From positions 1-42,395 of the forward strand of contig CANJNI010000038.1 of assembly GCA_947475995.1 (NCBI GenBank): a stretch of 42,395 nt of DNA, read 5' to 3'. How positions within the stretch are numbered: the first letter of the stretch is position 1; every line of letters starts with the position of its first letter. The notes below the pieces were generated by a model. That model searched no databases, was not told the DNA's origin, and saw only the letters and a program-made list of their open reading frames with translations. Shown piece by piece: positions 32,887 through 40,740 of this stretch. Source of the DNA: Beijerinckiaceae bacterium (GTDB lineage Bacteria; Pseudomonadota; Alphaproteobacteria; Rhizobiales; Beijerinckiaceae). The position numbers were made by a program, and so were the translations under genes.

Positions 32887-34806
32887 ATGTCGCAGACCCA
32901 TTCGGAGTCGGATCTCGCAATAGGGGACCTGCTGGTCCGCCATGGGGCGATCAGCACGCGGCAGTTCGAGGAGGCGCTCGAACTGGCGACGCAGTGGCGC
33001 ACGTCCATCAGCGATGTCCTGATGTCGCGCGGCTGGCTGCGCGCAGAAGTCTTCAGCCGCGCAGGCGCCGCCTGTCACGGGCTGCGCTTCGTGCGCATGC
33101 GCGAGGAAGCCGCCGACATGTCCCTGCTGGAGGCGGCGGACATGGACTTCTATCTGCAAAACCTGGTCGTGCCGTGGCGGCGCGAAAACGGCCGCCTGCT
33201 GCTGGCCGTCAACGCACCCGGCCCGAAGATGCTGCTGAAGGCCCGCGCCCGTTGGGGCGGGGCCATCGACTTCGTGGTCGTCTCCAAATTCGACATTATC
33301 GCAACCGTACAGGCGCGCTTCGCCGACGAACTGACCCGGCTCGCGGTCGACGATCTGGCCGAGTCCGATCCGCAAATGTCGGCGCGTCGCGTCCTGTCGA
33401 AGCGACAGGCTGTCTGGCTGTATGGAATGGTCAGCCTTGTCCTTGCGGGGCTGGCGCTCGAACCCCTGATGACCGTCATCGCCCTCAATGCGCTGATGAC
33501 GACCTTTTATCTCGGCAGCTTTCTGTTCAAGGGCGTGCTCGTGTGGGCCGGAGGCCTCGGGCAGATCGCATCAAGCCGCGCCATCGACGCCGAGGTGCGG
33601 CAGTTGCGCGACGAAGACCTGCCGGTGTTCACCATCATGGTTCCGATGTTTCGCGAACCTGCGGTTTTGCCGATCCTGGTGCGGGCGCTGAGGAATCTCG
33701 ACTACCCGCTCGCCAAGCTCGACATCAAGATCGTGCTGGAAGAAGGCGATCATGAAACGATCGAGGCTGTCCGGGCCCTGCGGCTTGAGCCCGTATTCGA
33801 AATCATTCTGGTTCCGCCATCCTTGCCGCAGACCAAGCCGAAGGCCTGCAATTATGCGTTGCGGTTCGCGCGTGGCGACTTCCTCGTCATCTATGATGCG
33901 GAAGACAAGCCGGAGCGCGATCAGTTGCGCAAGGTGGTGGCGGCTTTCCGCCGTCTGCCCGAAGGCACGGCATGCATCCAGTGCCGCCTGAACTACTTCA
34001 ATGCGCGTGAAAACTGGCTGACGCGCATGTTCACGCTCGATTACTCGTTGTGGTTCGATCTCATGCTGCCGGGGCTGCAGAAGCTCGGCGCGCCCATTCC
34101 GCTCGGCGGCACGTCGAACCATTTCCGCATTTCGGTGCTGCGCGAACTGCGCGCGTGGGACCCGTTCAATGTGACCGAGGACGCAGATCTCGGCATCCGT
34201 CTCGCACAGCGCGGCTACAAGATCGGCGTGATCGACTCGACGACGTTCGAGGAAGCCAATTGCAATCCGGGCAACTGGATTCGTCAGAGATCGCGCTGGA
34301 TCAAGGGTTACATGCAGACCTTTCTGGTCCATTCGCGCCGGCCGGTGCAGCTCTGGCGCGCCGTCGGGCCGCTGGGCGTGACAAGCTTCGTGTTCTTCAT
34401 CGGCGGCACGGCGCTGTCCGGCCTGTTGAACCCGCTCTGCTGGATCGTCTTCCTTGGCTGGCTGCTGACATCGACGACGCAGTTCTCGCCCCTGTTCCCG
34501 CCGGTGCTGCTTTACTTCAGCCTGTTCAACCTCATCGCCGGAAACGGGCTCTTCATCTACCTGATGATGATTGCGCCCTTCAGGCGGCGCTGGACCGGCC
34601 TTGCGCCATGGTCGCTCACCGTGATCGGCTATTGGGCCATGATGTCCGTCGCCGCCTACAAGGCGCTCGCGCAGCTCGTGTTCAATCCCTTCTATTGGGA
34701 GAAGACCACGCATGGCCTGTCCCGCCAGACTGCGGCCGAACTGGTGAATGCGGAAGCAGCCGACCGGATGCGCGACGAGGGAGCGGTCATGCCGGCGGCC
34801 CGATGA
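32887..34806 (+). CDS. Family-2 glycosyltransferase with N-terminal MshEN-like domain (NfrB-like)
   Basis: A 639-residue inner-membrane enzyme probably polymerising a surface polysaccharide. Residues about 10-150 resemble the GspE/MshE N-terminal domain, with two 24-residue-type motifs (I-G-D-L-L-V-R-H-G-A-I and S-I-S-D-V-L-M-S-R-G-W-L). MshEN domains are known c-di-GMP receptors, though the first Arg of the consensus R-L-G is not seen here. Two helices follow (180-230), then the GT-2 domain from about 246. It has the Y-D-A-E-D metal motif (335-339), T-E-D-A-D-L-G (430-436) and Q-R-S-R-W (467-471). Four or five helices and a K-T-T-H-G motif close the chain. This architecture resembles the N4 adsorption protein NfrB. 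Confidence 0.85.
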   Translation: MSQTHSESDLAIGDLLVRHGAISTRQFEEALELATQWRTSISDVLMSRGWLRAEVFSRAGAACHGLRFVRMREEAADMSLLEAADMDFYLQNLVVPWRRENGRLLLAVNAPGPKMLLKARARWGGAIDFVVVSKFDIIATVQARFADELTRLAVDDLAESDPQMSARRVLSKRQAVWLYGMVSLVLAGLALEPLMTVIALNALMTTFYLGSFLFKGVLVWAGGLGQIASSRAIDAEVRQLRDEDLPVFTIMVPMFREPAVLPILVRALRNLDYPLAKLDIKIVLEEGDHETIEAVRALRLEPVFEIILVPPSLPQTKPKACNYALRFARGDFLVIYDAEDKPERDQLRKVVAAFRRLPEGTACIQCRLNYFNARENWLTRMFTLDYSLWFDLMLPGLQKLGAPIPLGGTSNHFRISVLRELRAWDPFNVTEDADLGIRLAQRGYKIGVIDSTTFEEANCNPGNWIRQRSRWIKGYMQTFLVHSRRPVQLWRAVGPLGVTSFVFFIGGTALSGLLNPLCWIVFLGWLLTSTTQFSPLFPPVLLYFSLFNLIAGNGLFIYLMMIAPFRRRWTGLAPWSLTVIGYWAMMSVAAYKALAQLVFNPFYWEKTTHGLSRQTAAELVNAEAADRMRDEGAVMPAAR

Positions 34807-36290
34807 TGCGTTTCCTTCCGTTCGCCAGCATGGGGGCCGCGTCCTTCGCGGCCTTCTTTGCCCTGTCGGCCTGGCTGGCCCTGCACGGATTTGAAGGCAG
34901 CGAGACGGCGGCTCTCGCGGGCCGCGCCATCGCCTTGCGGGACGGCGCAGTGACGTTGCGGGAAATCGTTCTGGCTTTTCCGCCTGCGCCCTATCTGCTG
35001 TCCGCAGCCTTGCAGCAGGTGCTGCCGCAAGGTTTGATCACCGGCGGGTCCCTGCTCACCGCCTTTCTGGCTGCAGGCCTGCTCGTCGTCATCTTGCGAA
35101 GCCTCGTGGCGGTTGGCTATCGCTGGCCGACGGCGCTCGCCATTTCGATCATGCTGCTGGCGAACCCCGCCATGCTGTTTCTGGCCTCCACGGGTCCGTC
35201 TGCGCTGCTGCTGTGTCTGGGCGCATGGCTGGTGGCGACAGCGGCCTTCAGGTTGCGCGCGCGCTCCAACATCGTCGATCTGATGGGCTTTTCGGCTGCG
35301 CTCGCATTTCTGGCCCTGTGCCATCCGCTCGGTGCAATGATCGCGCTCGGCCTCACGCCTTTGCTGATCCTGATCCTGCCGCCGCAGGTGACATCCGAAT
35401 CCACGATTGGCGCTTATCTGACGGCGCTTTTTCCGGTTCTGCTGGTTTGCGGCGGCGCGCTGTATGTTTCCTGGATATTTACCGGCGAACCGCTCAGCAT
35501 CCTGCGCACGCTTTCGGCCCAATCGGCGGATGCGCAGTTTGACAGTGAAACATCCGTCATGGGGTCAATCGTGCACCAGCCTCTGCTCGCGGCTGCTGCT
35601 TACGCTCTTCTGGTCGTGCTGAATGCGCCGATCCTGATTGGCGGAATGGCGGCGGTGCGGCGTCGCCTGCCGCGCATGATGCCGATGCTCGCCTTCGCTC
35701 TCTGCATGCCGATTGCGGCCCTGATGGGCGATGCGCTCGGTCTGGGCTCGCCGCCCCTGCTGCTCGTCGCGCCGCTCGTCGGCTTCGCCGCCGCAAGCGT
35801 TGCGGTCTTCCCGATCGAGGAGCAACGACCGGTCATCGCCCTGCTGCTCGTGGCGGCCGGGGCCATTGGCGGCGGCTGGACCATGGGCCTGGCCGGAAAT
35901 GCGGAAAGCGCCGGCTGGACCCGAGCCATGGCGGGGCAAACGATCATGGCCGCGTCGGAAGCGGATCGCGCCGTCGGCGCGGCTCTGGCGGGACGACAGG
36001 ATGTCCTCATCGACAGCACGAGCGCACCCGCCGTCATCGCCGGGCGCCGTTCTGCGAGCGGTCTGGTGCCGCCCCTCAGTCCGAATTTCGAACTGACGCG
36101 CATGTCGCGCCGCGCCACGTCCCGCTATCTCGCCGTGCGCAGTTCCGGCGGCGCGCACCGCGAGAACGACGGCGTGCACGCCATCTTCCCGAAGCTTTAC
36201 GCGGATGGAATGCCCGGCTACGTGCGCATCTACGATCATCTGGGATGGCGCATCTACCAGCGCAATCCCGCCGCACTGGCGTGGAACTGA
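34803..36290 (+). CDS. Polytopic membrane protein of the polysaccharide operon, 495 aa
   Basis: Function unknown. The ATG at 34803 overlaps the glycosyltransferase stop by four bases, so translation is coupled. About nine to eleven hydrophobic segments occupy residues 8-385, and the last 110 residues form a soluble, probably periplasmic, domain. Near the N-terminus, a Glu in G-F-E-G-S-E-T-A and the A-F-P-P-A-P-Y-L-L stretch recall GT-C glycosyltransferases (Asp/Glu in the first loop). I cannot prove the family. It could be a second transferase that modifies the polymer, or a membrane platform for it. Confidence 0.65.
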   Translation: MMRFLPFASMGAASFAAFFALSAWLALHGFEGSETAALAGRAIALRDGAVTLREIVLAFPPAPYLLSAALQQVLPQGLITGGSLLTAFLAAGLLVVILRSLVAVGYRWPTALAISIMLLANPAMLFLASTGPSALLLCLGAWLVATAAFRLRARSNIVDLMGFSAALAFLALCHPLGAMIALGLTPLLILILPPQVTSESTIGAYLTALFPVLLVCGGALYVSWIFTGEPLSILRTLSAQSADAQFDSETSVMGSIVHQPLLAAAAYALLVVLNAPILIGGMAAVRRRLPRMMPMLAFALCMPIAALMGDALGLGSPPLLLVAPLVGFAAASVAVFPIEEQRPVIALLLVAAGAIGGGWTMGLAGNAESAGWTRAMAGQTIMAASEADRAVGAALAGRQDVLIDSTSAPAVIAGRRSASGLVPPLSPNFELTRMSRRATSRYLAVRSSGGAHRENDGVHAIFPKLYADGMPGYVRIYDHLGWRIYQRNPAALAWN

Positions 36291-36292
36291 CC

Positions 36293-37252
36293 GTGCGGAT
36301 TCTTCTCGCCATTCCATCCCCGAACGAGCGGCAGGAGGCGCGCCGCGCGCTTTCCTTCGGCGGATTCGAGGACATCCTGGAAACGGCGAGTTCCGCCGAT
36401 ACGATCCAGATTCTCGAACAGCCGCAGGGCGGCGCGGGCGCAGACGCTGTCGTGCTGGACATGGCGCAGCCCGACGCCGATGGCATCGAAACCTGCGCGA
36501 CCATCCGCCTGCAACCCAGGCACCGCGACACGCCCATCGTGGTGCTGGCTGCGCCCGGAGATGTGCAGACGCTGTCGCAGTCATTCGTGGCGGGGGCCAG
36601 CGACTATCTGTTCAAGCCGTTCCATGACATCGAGCTCGTCGCTCGCATGCGATCCATCGCGCGCCACAAGCTGCAGTCCGACCGGCGCCGCGGCTTCGAA
36701 CGCGAGCTTCAGCGATTTCGTCGTCCGGGGACCATCTGGCGATCGCACGAAGGCCCCATTGTGGACGCGGACACCGGGCTTCTGGGCCGCCAGACATTGA
36801 CCGAAACCCTCATGTGGCACGGCCAGCAGGAGGACAATGTCCGTATCGCGGTTCTGGTGGCGCAGGTCGATGCGCTGACGAGTTACCGCCATCTTTATGG
36901 CGCTGATTCCGCCGCCGCGATGCTCCGCCGTGTGGCGCAGGCGCTCGCAGGCGAACCCGCGCGCCTCGACGACCGGCTCGTGGCGTTCGACACCGGAAGT
37001 TTTGCTCTGGTGACGCACGCATCGGATGAAATGTTTCCGCGCGCCGAGCGACTGCGTCGCCGCATTGCGGACTTGCGAATTCCGCATTTCGAGACGGCGC
37101 TGCGCGACTTTTTGAGCGTCAGCATCGGCGTATCGGTTGGGCGACGGGCGGGCCGTGATAAGGTCTCGCAATTGTTGCCCGACGCCATCAGGGCTGCCGA
37201 ACAGGCAGCGGCCGAAGGCGGCAATCGTATCGTAAGCGTGGATGAGTCGTGA
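36293..37252 (+). CDS. Degenerate receiver-GGDEF (PleD-like) protein
   Basis: A 319-residue protein with a receiver-like domain (residues 1-125) and a diguanylate-cyclase-like domain (155-319). GTG 36293 is chosen because the fold begins at R-I-L-L-A. In the receiver, the phosphorylatable Asp56 (V-L-D-M-A-Q-P) and Lys108 remain. The acidic pair after strand 1 is absent (A-I-P-S-P-N), and the Thr/Ser position is Ala86. In the second domain the G-G-D-E-F signature is D-T-G-S-F (233-237), and the substrate-site F-K-x-x-N-D is missing. It is therefore unlikely to make c-di-GMP. The gene is close behind the membrane protein and overlaps the next gene by one base. Confidence 0.82.
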   Translation: MRILLAIPSPNERQEARRALSFGGFEDILETASSADTIQILEQPQGGAGADAVVLDMAQPDADGIETCATIRLQPRHRDTPIVVLAAPGDVQTLSQSFVAGASDYLFKPFHDIELVARMRSIARHKLQSDRRRGFERELQRFRRPGTIWRSHEGPIVDADTGLLGRQTLTETLMWHGQQEDNVRIAVLVAQVDALTSYRHLYGADSAAAMLRRVAQALAGEPARLDDRLVAFDTGSFALVTHASDEMFPRAERLRRRIADLRIPHFETALRDFLSVSIGVSVGRRAGRDKVSQLLPDAIRAAEQAAAEGGNRIVSVDES

Positions 37253-38064
37253 TGAAGGTGCGGATTTTTCCTTCACGGTTGTTCGCCGCCGCATGGGCGG
37301 TTGCGGCGACATGCGCCTGCTCAACGGCGTCCCATGCCGGAGCCTTCAATCAGGAAGCCCGCAAGGGCCAGGTGATCGTCACGTCGAACTTTTCGACCGC
37401 CGACGATTCTTTCGCGCCGAGCGGCAAGCTTTTGCCCTCATCGCACTTTCGCAAGTTTGAAACGACCGTTCTGCTGGAATACGGCCTGACCGACTGGCTG
37501 CAAGCCATCGTCAAGCCGGCCATCACCGACATGGCCACCAGGGGACCCCCGGGCGCGACCTATACGGGACTCGGGATGACGGAAGCCGGATTGCAGGCCC
37601 GGTTGTTGCAGTTCGATTCCACAGTTGTGGCCCTGCAGGGAACCCTGCGGCTTCCGGGCTCCACAAACCGGACCAATCCGCTGCTCACCGGCGCTACCCG
37701 CAGCGAAGAGGACGTCCGCCTGCTGGTCGGCCATGCCTTCGATCTCGGCTCCTGGAAGTCCTTCGTGGACCTGCAGGTCGGCTATCGCTGGCGCTCGGGC
37801 GGTCCGGACCAATGGCGGGTGGACGCCACCATAGGCACGCGGCCCGTTCCGTGGCTGCTGTTCATGCTGCAATCCTTCAATACCGTATCGCAATCGGCGA
37901 ATTCGGTGGTTGAACCCGCCATGCGTCAGCACAAGCTGCAACTGAGCGGCGTCTACGATTTCAATGCCTCGTGGTCGGCGCAGCTTGGCGTTTTCGGCAA
38001 TGTAGCGGGGCGCAGCATTCTGGCCGAGCGCGGTGCGCTGGCGGCGGTCTGGTATCGTTTCTGA
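37252..38064 (+). CDS. Outer-membrane beta-barrel candidate, 270 aa
   Basis: Secreted protein with a signal peptide (basic start, Ala-rich core, cleavage near SHAGA). It has many alternating-hydrophobicity strands and a C-terminal Phe after Tyr-Arg, which is the usual end of outer-membrane barrels. Repeated aromatic-containing strands (V-L-L-E-Y-G-L-T-D-W-L, S-F-V-D-L-Q-V-G-Y-R-W) suit a 10-14-strand pore. The start is ATG 37252, sharing a base with the previous stop (TGATG). As the last gene of the bcsB-like operon it may act as the outer-membrane exit pore in place of BcsC. That role is inferred from position only. Confidence 0.65.
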   Translation: MKVRIFPSRLFAAAWAVAATCACSTASHAGAFNQEARKGQVIVTSNFSTADDSFAPSGKLLPSSHFRKFETTVLLEYGLTDWLQAIVKPAITDMATRGPPGATYTGLGMTEAGLQARLLQFDSTVVALQGTLRLPGSTNRTNPLLTGATRSEEDVRLLVGHAFDLGSWKSFVDLQVGYRWRSGGPDQWRVDATIGTRPVPWLLFMLQSFNTVSQSANSVVEPAMRQHKLQLSGVYDFNASWSAQLGVFGNVAGRSILAERGALAAVWYRF

Positions 38065-38165
38065 GCAATCGCCATTTTCCCGCCATGGTGGAATGGTGTG
38101 AGGACGCATCTTCCATTTCCACGCAATTAACCCTGCATTCACCATAAGGTGGGTACCCAAGGTCG

Positions 38166-38960
38166 TTGCGTGAAATTCAGGGCGAGTGCGTGGCCTATCT
38201 GGACCCGCCTCCGGCGCCGGCCCCCGTCGTGGTGGTCAAGGATGTCGGCGGCTTTGTGGACAAGTATCGCGATCAGACCGAGCGCTACAGGCGCGAGGAC
38301 CGCGAAGTGCGCCTGCACGAGTGCCGCTCTGCCTGCACCCTCGCGCTCAGCCTGCCCAATGTTTGTGTTTACCCCGACAGCATCCTGAAGTTCCACAAGG
38401 CCTATAACGTCAACACCAATCAGGCCGACGAGGGCGTTTCGGCGGAGCTGTTCAACGCCTATCCGCCCGCCGTGCGGGCGAGGCTCGGCAATCTCACCCG
38501 TCAGTACCGGGTCCTGCGCGGCGCGGAACTGATCGAACTGGGCATCCGCGACTGCAGCGAAAAGCGCACCATCATGGTGGCCAAGAATACGCCGACCGCC
38601 GAGCGCCAGACCGGCATCGCGCAGGCCATGGGCAGCCTGGTGACGGCGTTCCTGACGCCCAATGAGTCGGCGACGGCGCAGGGCCTCGCGCCCGTCAAGG
38701 TCGCCGCCGCCCGCCCGGCCGGGCCCGCCGCGCCAAACGTGCTGCCGCCTCCGCGTCCGGACCTTGCAGCCGAAATCGAGATCCCGCTGCCGCCCCGCCG
38801 TCCGGTCCACACCGTTCAGGTCGCCCGGGTGGAACTGCCGCTGGAACTGCACCCGCCGGATCTGATGAAGGGCGCGATCCCGCCGATTCCGGGCAAGTTC
38901 CTGAGCTTTGCGCCTCTCGACGCGCTGCGGCTGCCGATGATCGACCGCGTCCTGCGCTAG
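38166..38960 (+). CDS. Periplasmic-type protein with CxSACTL motif (COG3904-like), N-terminus uncertain
   Basis: Residues about 20-130 resemble COG3904-type predicted periplasmic proteins: V-V-V-V-K-D-V-G-G, then E-C-R-S-A-C-T-L-A-L and C-V-Y-P-D-S-I-L-K-F-H-K-A-Y. The S-A-C-T region sits where ClpP/crotonase-fold proteins carry a catalytic Ser, so a ClpP-like fold is possible. The C-terminal half is Pro-rich with P-L-P-P-R-R-P. The only start found in frame is TTG 38166, just after an in-frame TAA. The expected signal peptide is missing and no upstream frame supplies one, so the gene may be truncated. It is about 100 bases after the barrel gene, on the same strand. Confidence 0.6.
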   Translation: MREIQGECVAYLDPPPAPAPVVVVKDVGGFVDKYRDQTERYRREDREVRLHECRSACTLALSLPNVCVYPDSILKFHKAYNVNTNQADEGVSAELFNAYPPAVRARLGNLTRQYRVLRGAELIELGIRDCSEKRTIMVAKNTPTAERQTGIAQAMGSLVTAFLTPNESATAQGLAPVKVAAARPAGPAAPNVLPPPRPDLAAEIEIPLPPRRPVHTVQVARVELPLELHPPDLMKGAIPPIPGKFLSFAPLDALRLPMIDRVLR

Positions 38961-39370
38961 AGCTCGATCACCACATATTGCTCTTCAACCGTGACCCGGA
39001 ACGTCTCGGCCACATAGGGCCCGCGCGTGAGGTCCTCGCCGTTTTCGACGCCGGCCTGGTACATCCGCACCCGCACCGTCTTTGGATCGCACCACGATTG
39101 GCCGGTGCGGATATCAAATTCCCATCCGTGCCAGGGACATTTTACAAATTCGCCCGGACGCGAGATGCGGTACTGGCCCGGCGCGTCGGATTCCACGAGG
39201 CCGCAGACCTTCCCGGTCGACAGCGAACCGGATTCATGCGGGCATCGGTCGCCGAGCGCATAGTAGGAGCCGTTGAGGTTGAAGACCGCGATATCGCGGC
39301 CCTTCACGGTGACCTTCTTGTGGCTGCCGGGCGGAATATCCTCGGTCGTGGCTACGACGTGCTTGTCCAT
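38957..39370 (-). CDS. Rieske-type [2Fe-2S] ferredoxin
   Basis: A 137-residue electron carrier. The cluster ligands are Cys43-x-His45 (D-R-C-P-H-E) and Cys78-x2-His81 (K-C-P-W-H-G-W-E-F-D). The start chosen is ATG 39370; an earlier ATG adds 12 residues without support. The K-V-R-M-Y-like tail and R-V-T-V-E-E-Q-Y-V-V-I-E-L end are typical of stand-alone Rieske ferredoxins that feed oxygenases. It is divergent from the enolase-superfamily operon and overlaps the preceding plus-strand stop by four bases. It could serve the oxygenase at 22-23 kb or one not in this window. Confidence 0.9.
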   Translation of the reverse strand: MDKHVVATTEDIPPGSHKKVTVKGRDIAVFNLNGSYYALGDRCPHESGSLSTGKVCGLVESDAPGQYRISRPGEFVKCPWHGWEFDIRTGQSWCDPKTVRVRMYQAGVENGEDLTRGPYVAETFRVTVEEQYVVIEL

Positions 39371-39581
39371 GCGATTCCGTCCCGCGTTGCTGGCGCATCC
39401 TGTCACTGCGCCTTTTAGCAGCCAATCCCCCGGCCGGGCAGGGCGGTGGTTGCGACCTGAGGGCGCAGCTTTTCAGCTCCGCCAAGGTTGACGCGCCAAG
39501 CGCGGATCACGCACAATCGGACGACGCGCGACGCCTGTCGCGCCAAATCCGGCGCAGTCCGGGACATATGGAGGAAACGGA
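39371..39581. promoter_or_regulatory. Divergent intergenic region, ferredoxin / enolase-superfamily operon
   Basis: A 211-base divergent promoter region. GGAGGAAA (39570-39577) is a strong ribosome-binding site for the GTG start at 39582. No operator was recognised. Confidence 0.4.
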
Positions 39582-40652
39582 GTGATCATTCGCGATCTTC
39601 AGGCGACGCACAGCGTCATGCCGAAGGACGATCCGACGTGGAAATTTGCTCTTGCGGCGACATCGCAGGTCGAGGGGCTGATTCTCAAGATAACCACCGA
39701 AGACGGACATGCCGGCTACGGTTACGCATCGGCCGTGCCCCACATGGGTTCGTCGATGACGACGTTGGCTGCGGAGCTTGATTTGTTTCGTCCGCATCTT
39801 GTCGGGAAGGATGCGTGGAATCTCGAGGCGATTCTGGCGGGTCTGGACCGTGCGTTGCGCGGGTCCCAGCAGGCGAAGGCGGCGATTGACTGCGCCTTGT
39901 ATGATCTGCAGGCCAATGCGCTGGGGGTTCCGCTGAACCGTCTGTTCGGCGGCGTTGTGCGCACGGAAGTGCCGATCCTGCGCATTCTGGCGATCAAGAC
40001 GCCGGCCGAGATGGCCGCGCAGGCGCAGAAGCTCTTCGACAAGGGCTACCGCTATTTCAAGATCAAGGTCCACGGCGAGGTGGATGAGGATGTGGCGCGC
40101 GTGAAGGCGATCCGCCAGCAGGTGGGGCCGGGCGCGCATCTGACCATCGACGCCAACCAGGCCTATACGGTGAAGGACGCCGTGACGGCGATCTCCCGGA
40201 TGAGCGAGTTCGGCCTCGATCTGGCCGAGCAGCCGGTTCATGTGGACGACCGCGAAGGTCTGGCGCTGGTGACGAAGATGGTGCCGGTGACCGTGGAGGC
40301 CGACGAGGCGGCGGGTTCGCTGCGCGAGGTCTACGATCTGGTGTCGCGCCGCACGGTGGATGCGGTGAGCCTGAAGATCCCCAAGCTGGGCGGCCTGCGC
40401 AACACGGTGGCGGCGGCCCGCATCTGCGAGGCGGGCGGCATCAAGTACCGGTTCGGGGCGGCGGTGGGATCGCGGCTGATGAGCGCCCATGCGGTGCATC
40501 TGGCCTGCGCGCTGCCGGGCGTGGATTACGCCTGCGAACTGGGCGAGTTCGACCGCCTGCTGGACGATCCTTTCGAGGGCATCGAGATCCAGGACGGCGT
40601 CCTGAAGCTGCCCGAAGGCCCGGGCTCGGGCGTCCGGCCGGTCAAGAAGTAA
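39582..40652 (+). CDS. Mandelate racemase / muconate lactonizing enzyme family protein
   Basis: Enolase-superfamily enzyme, 356 aa, that abstracts a proton alpha to a carboxylate. The barrel residues expected for the muconate-lactonizing subgroup are present. The K-x-K pair is Lys160/Lys162 in Y-F-K-I-K-V. The metal ligands are Asp190 (T-I-D-A-N-Q), Glu216 (L-A-E-Q-P) and Asp241 (V-E-A-D-E). The opposing Lys265 lies in S-L-K-I-P-K. The GTG start has GGAGGA seven bases upstream. The substrate (cycloisomerase, racemase or dehydratase) is unknown. It is followed by thiolase-like and DUF35 genes, which suggests degradation of a carboxylic acid via a CoA ester. Confidence 0.88.
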   Translation: MIIRDLQATHSVMPKDDPTWKFALAATSQVEGLILKITTEDGHAGYGYASAVPHMGSSMTTLAAELDLFRPHLVGKDAWNLEAILAGLDRALRGSQQAKAAIDCALYDLQANALGVPLNRLFGGVVRTEVPILRILAIKTPAEMAAQAQKLFDKGYRYFKIKVHGEVDEDVARVKAIRQQVGPGAHLTIDANQAYTVKDAVTAISRMSEFGLDLAEQPVHVDDREGLALVTKMVPVTVEADEAAGSLREVYDLVSRRTVDAVSLKIPKLGGLRNTVAAARICEAGGIKYRFGAAVGSRLMSAHAVHLACALPGVDYACELGEFDRLLDDPFEGIEIQDGVLKLPEGPGSGVRPVKK

Positions 40653-40740
40653 GGCGGCGAGCCAGCAAGTAACGCAGGTTGCCGCCGCCACATCACCCGC
40701 AAACCCGAACCATAAACCAAACCCAAGGAGATCGAGCACA

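Noticed and set aside
30392..32920. Minus-strand open frame of 842 codons across the bcsB-like gene
   Set aside because: It is a shadow of the BcsB-like gene. Its translation is Arg/His/Glu/Ala-rich without domain motifs, while the plus strand has a signal peptide, BcsB blocks and a terminal helix.
30710..36290. Standard cellulose synthase operon
   Set aside because: There is no BcsA with PilZ domain, no BcsC and no BcsZ. The glycosyltransferase has a different N-terminal domain.
36293..37252. Active diguanylate cyclase
   Set aside because: The GGDEF motif is DTGSF and the substrate-site residues are missing, so enzymatic activity is unlikely although the fold is recognisable.
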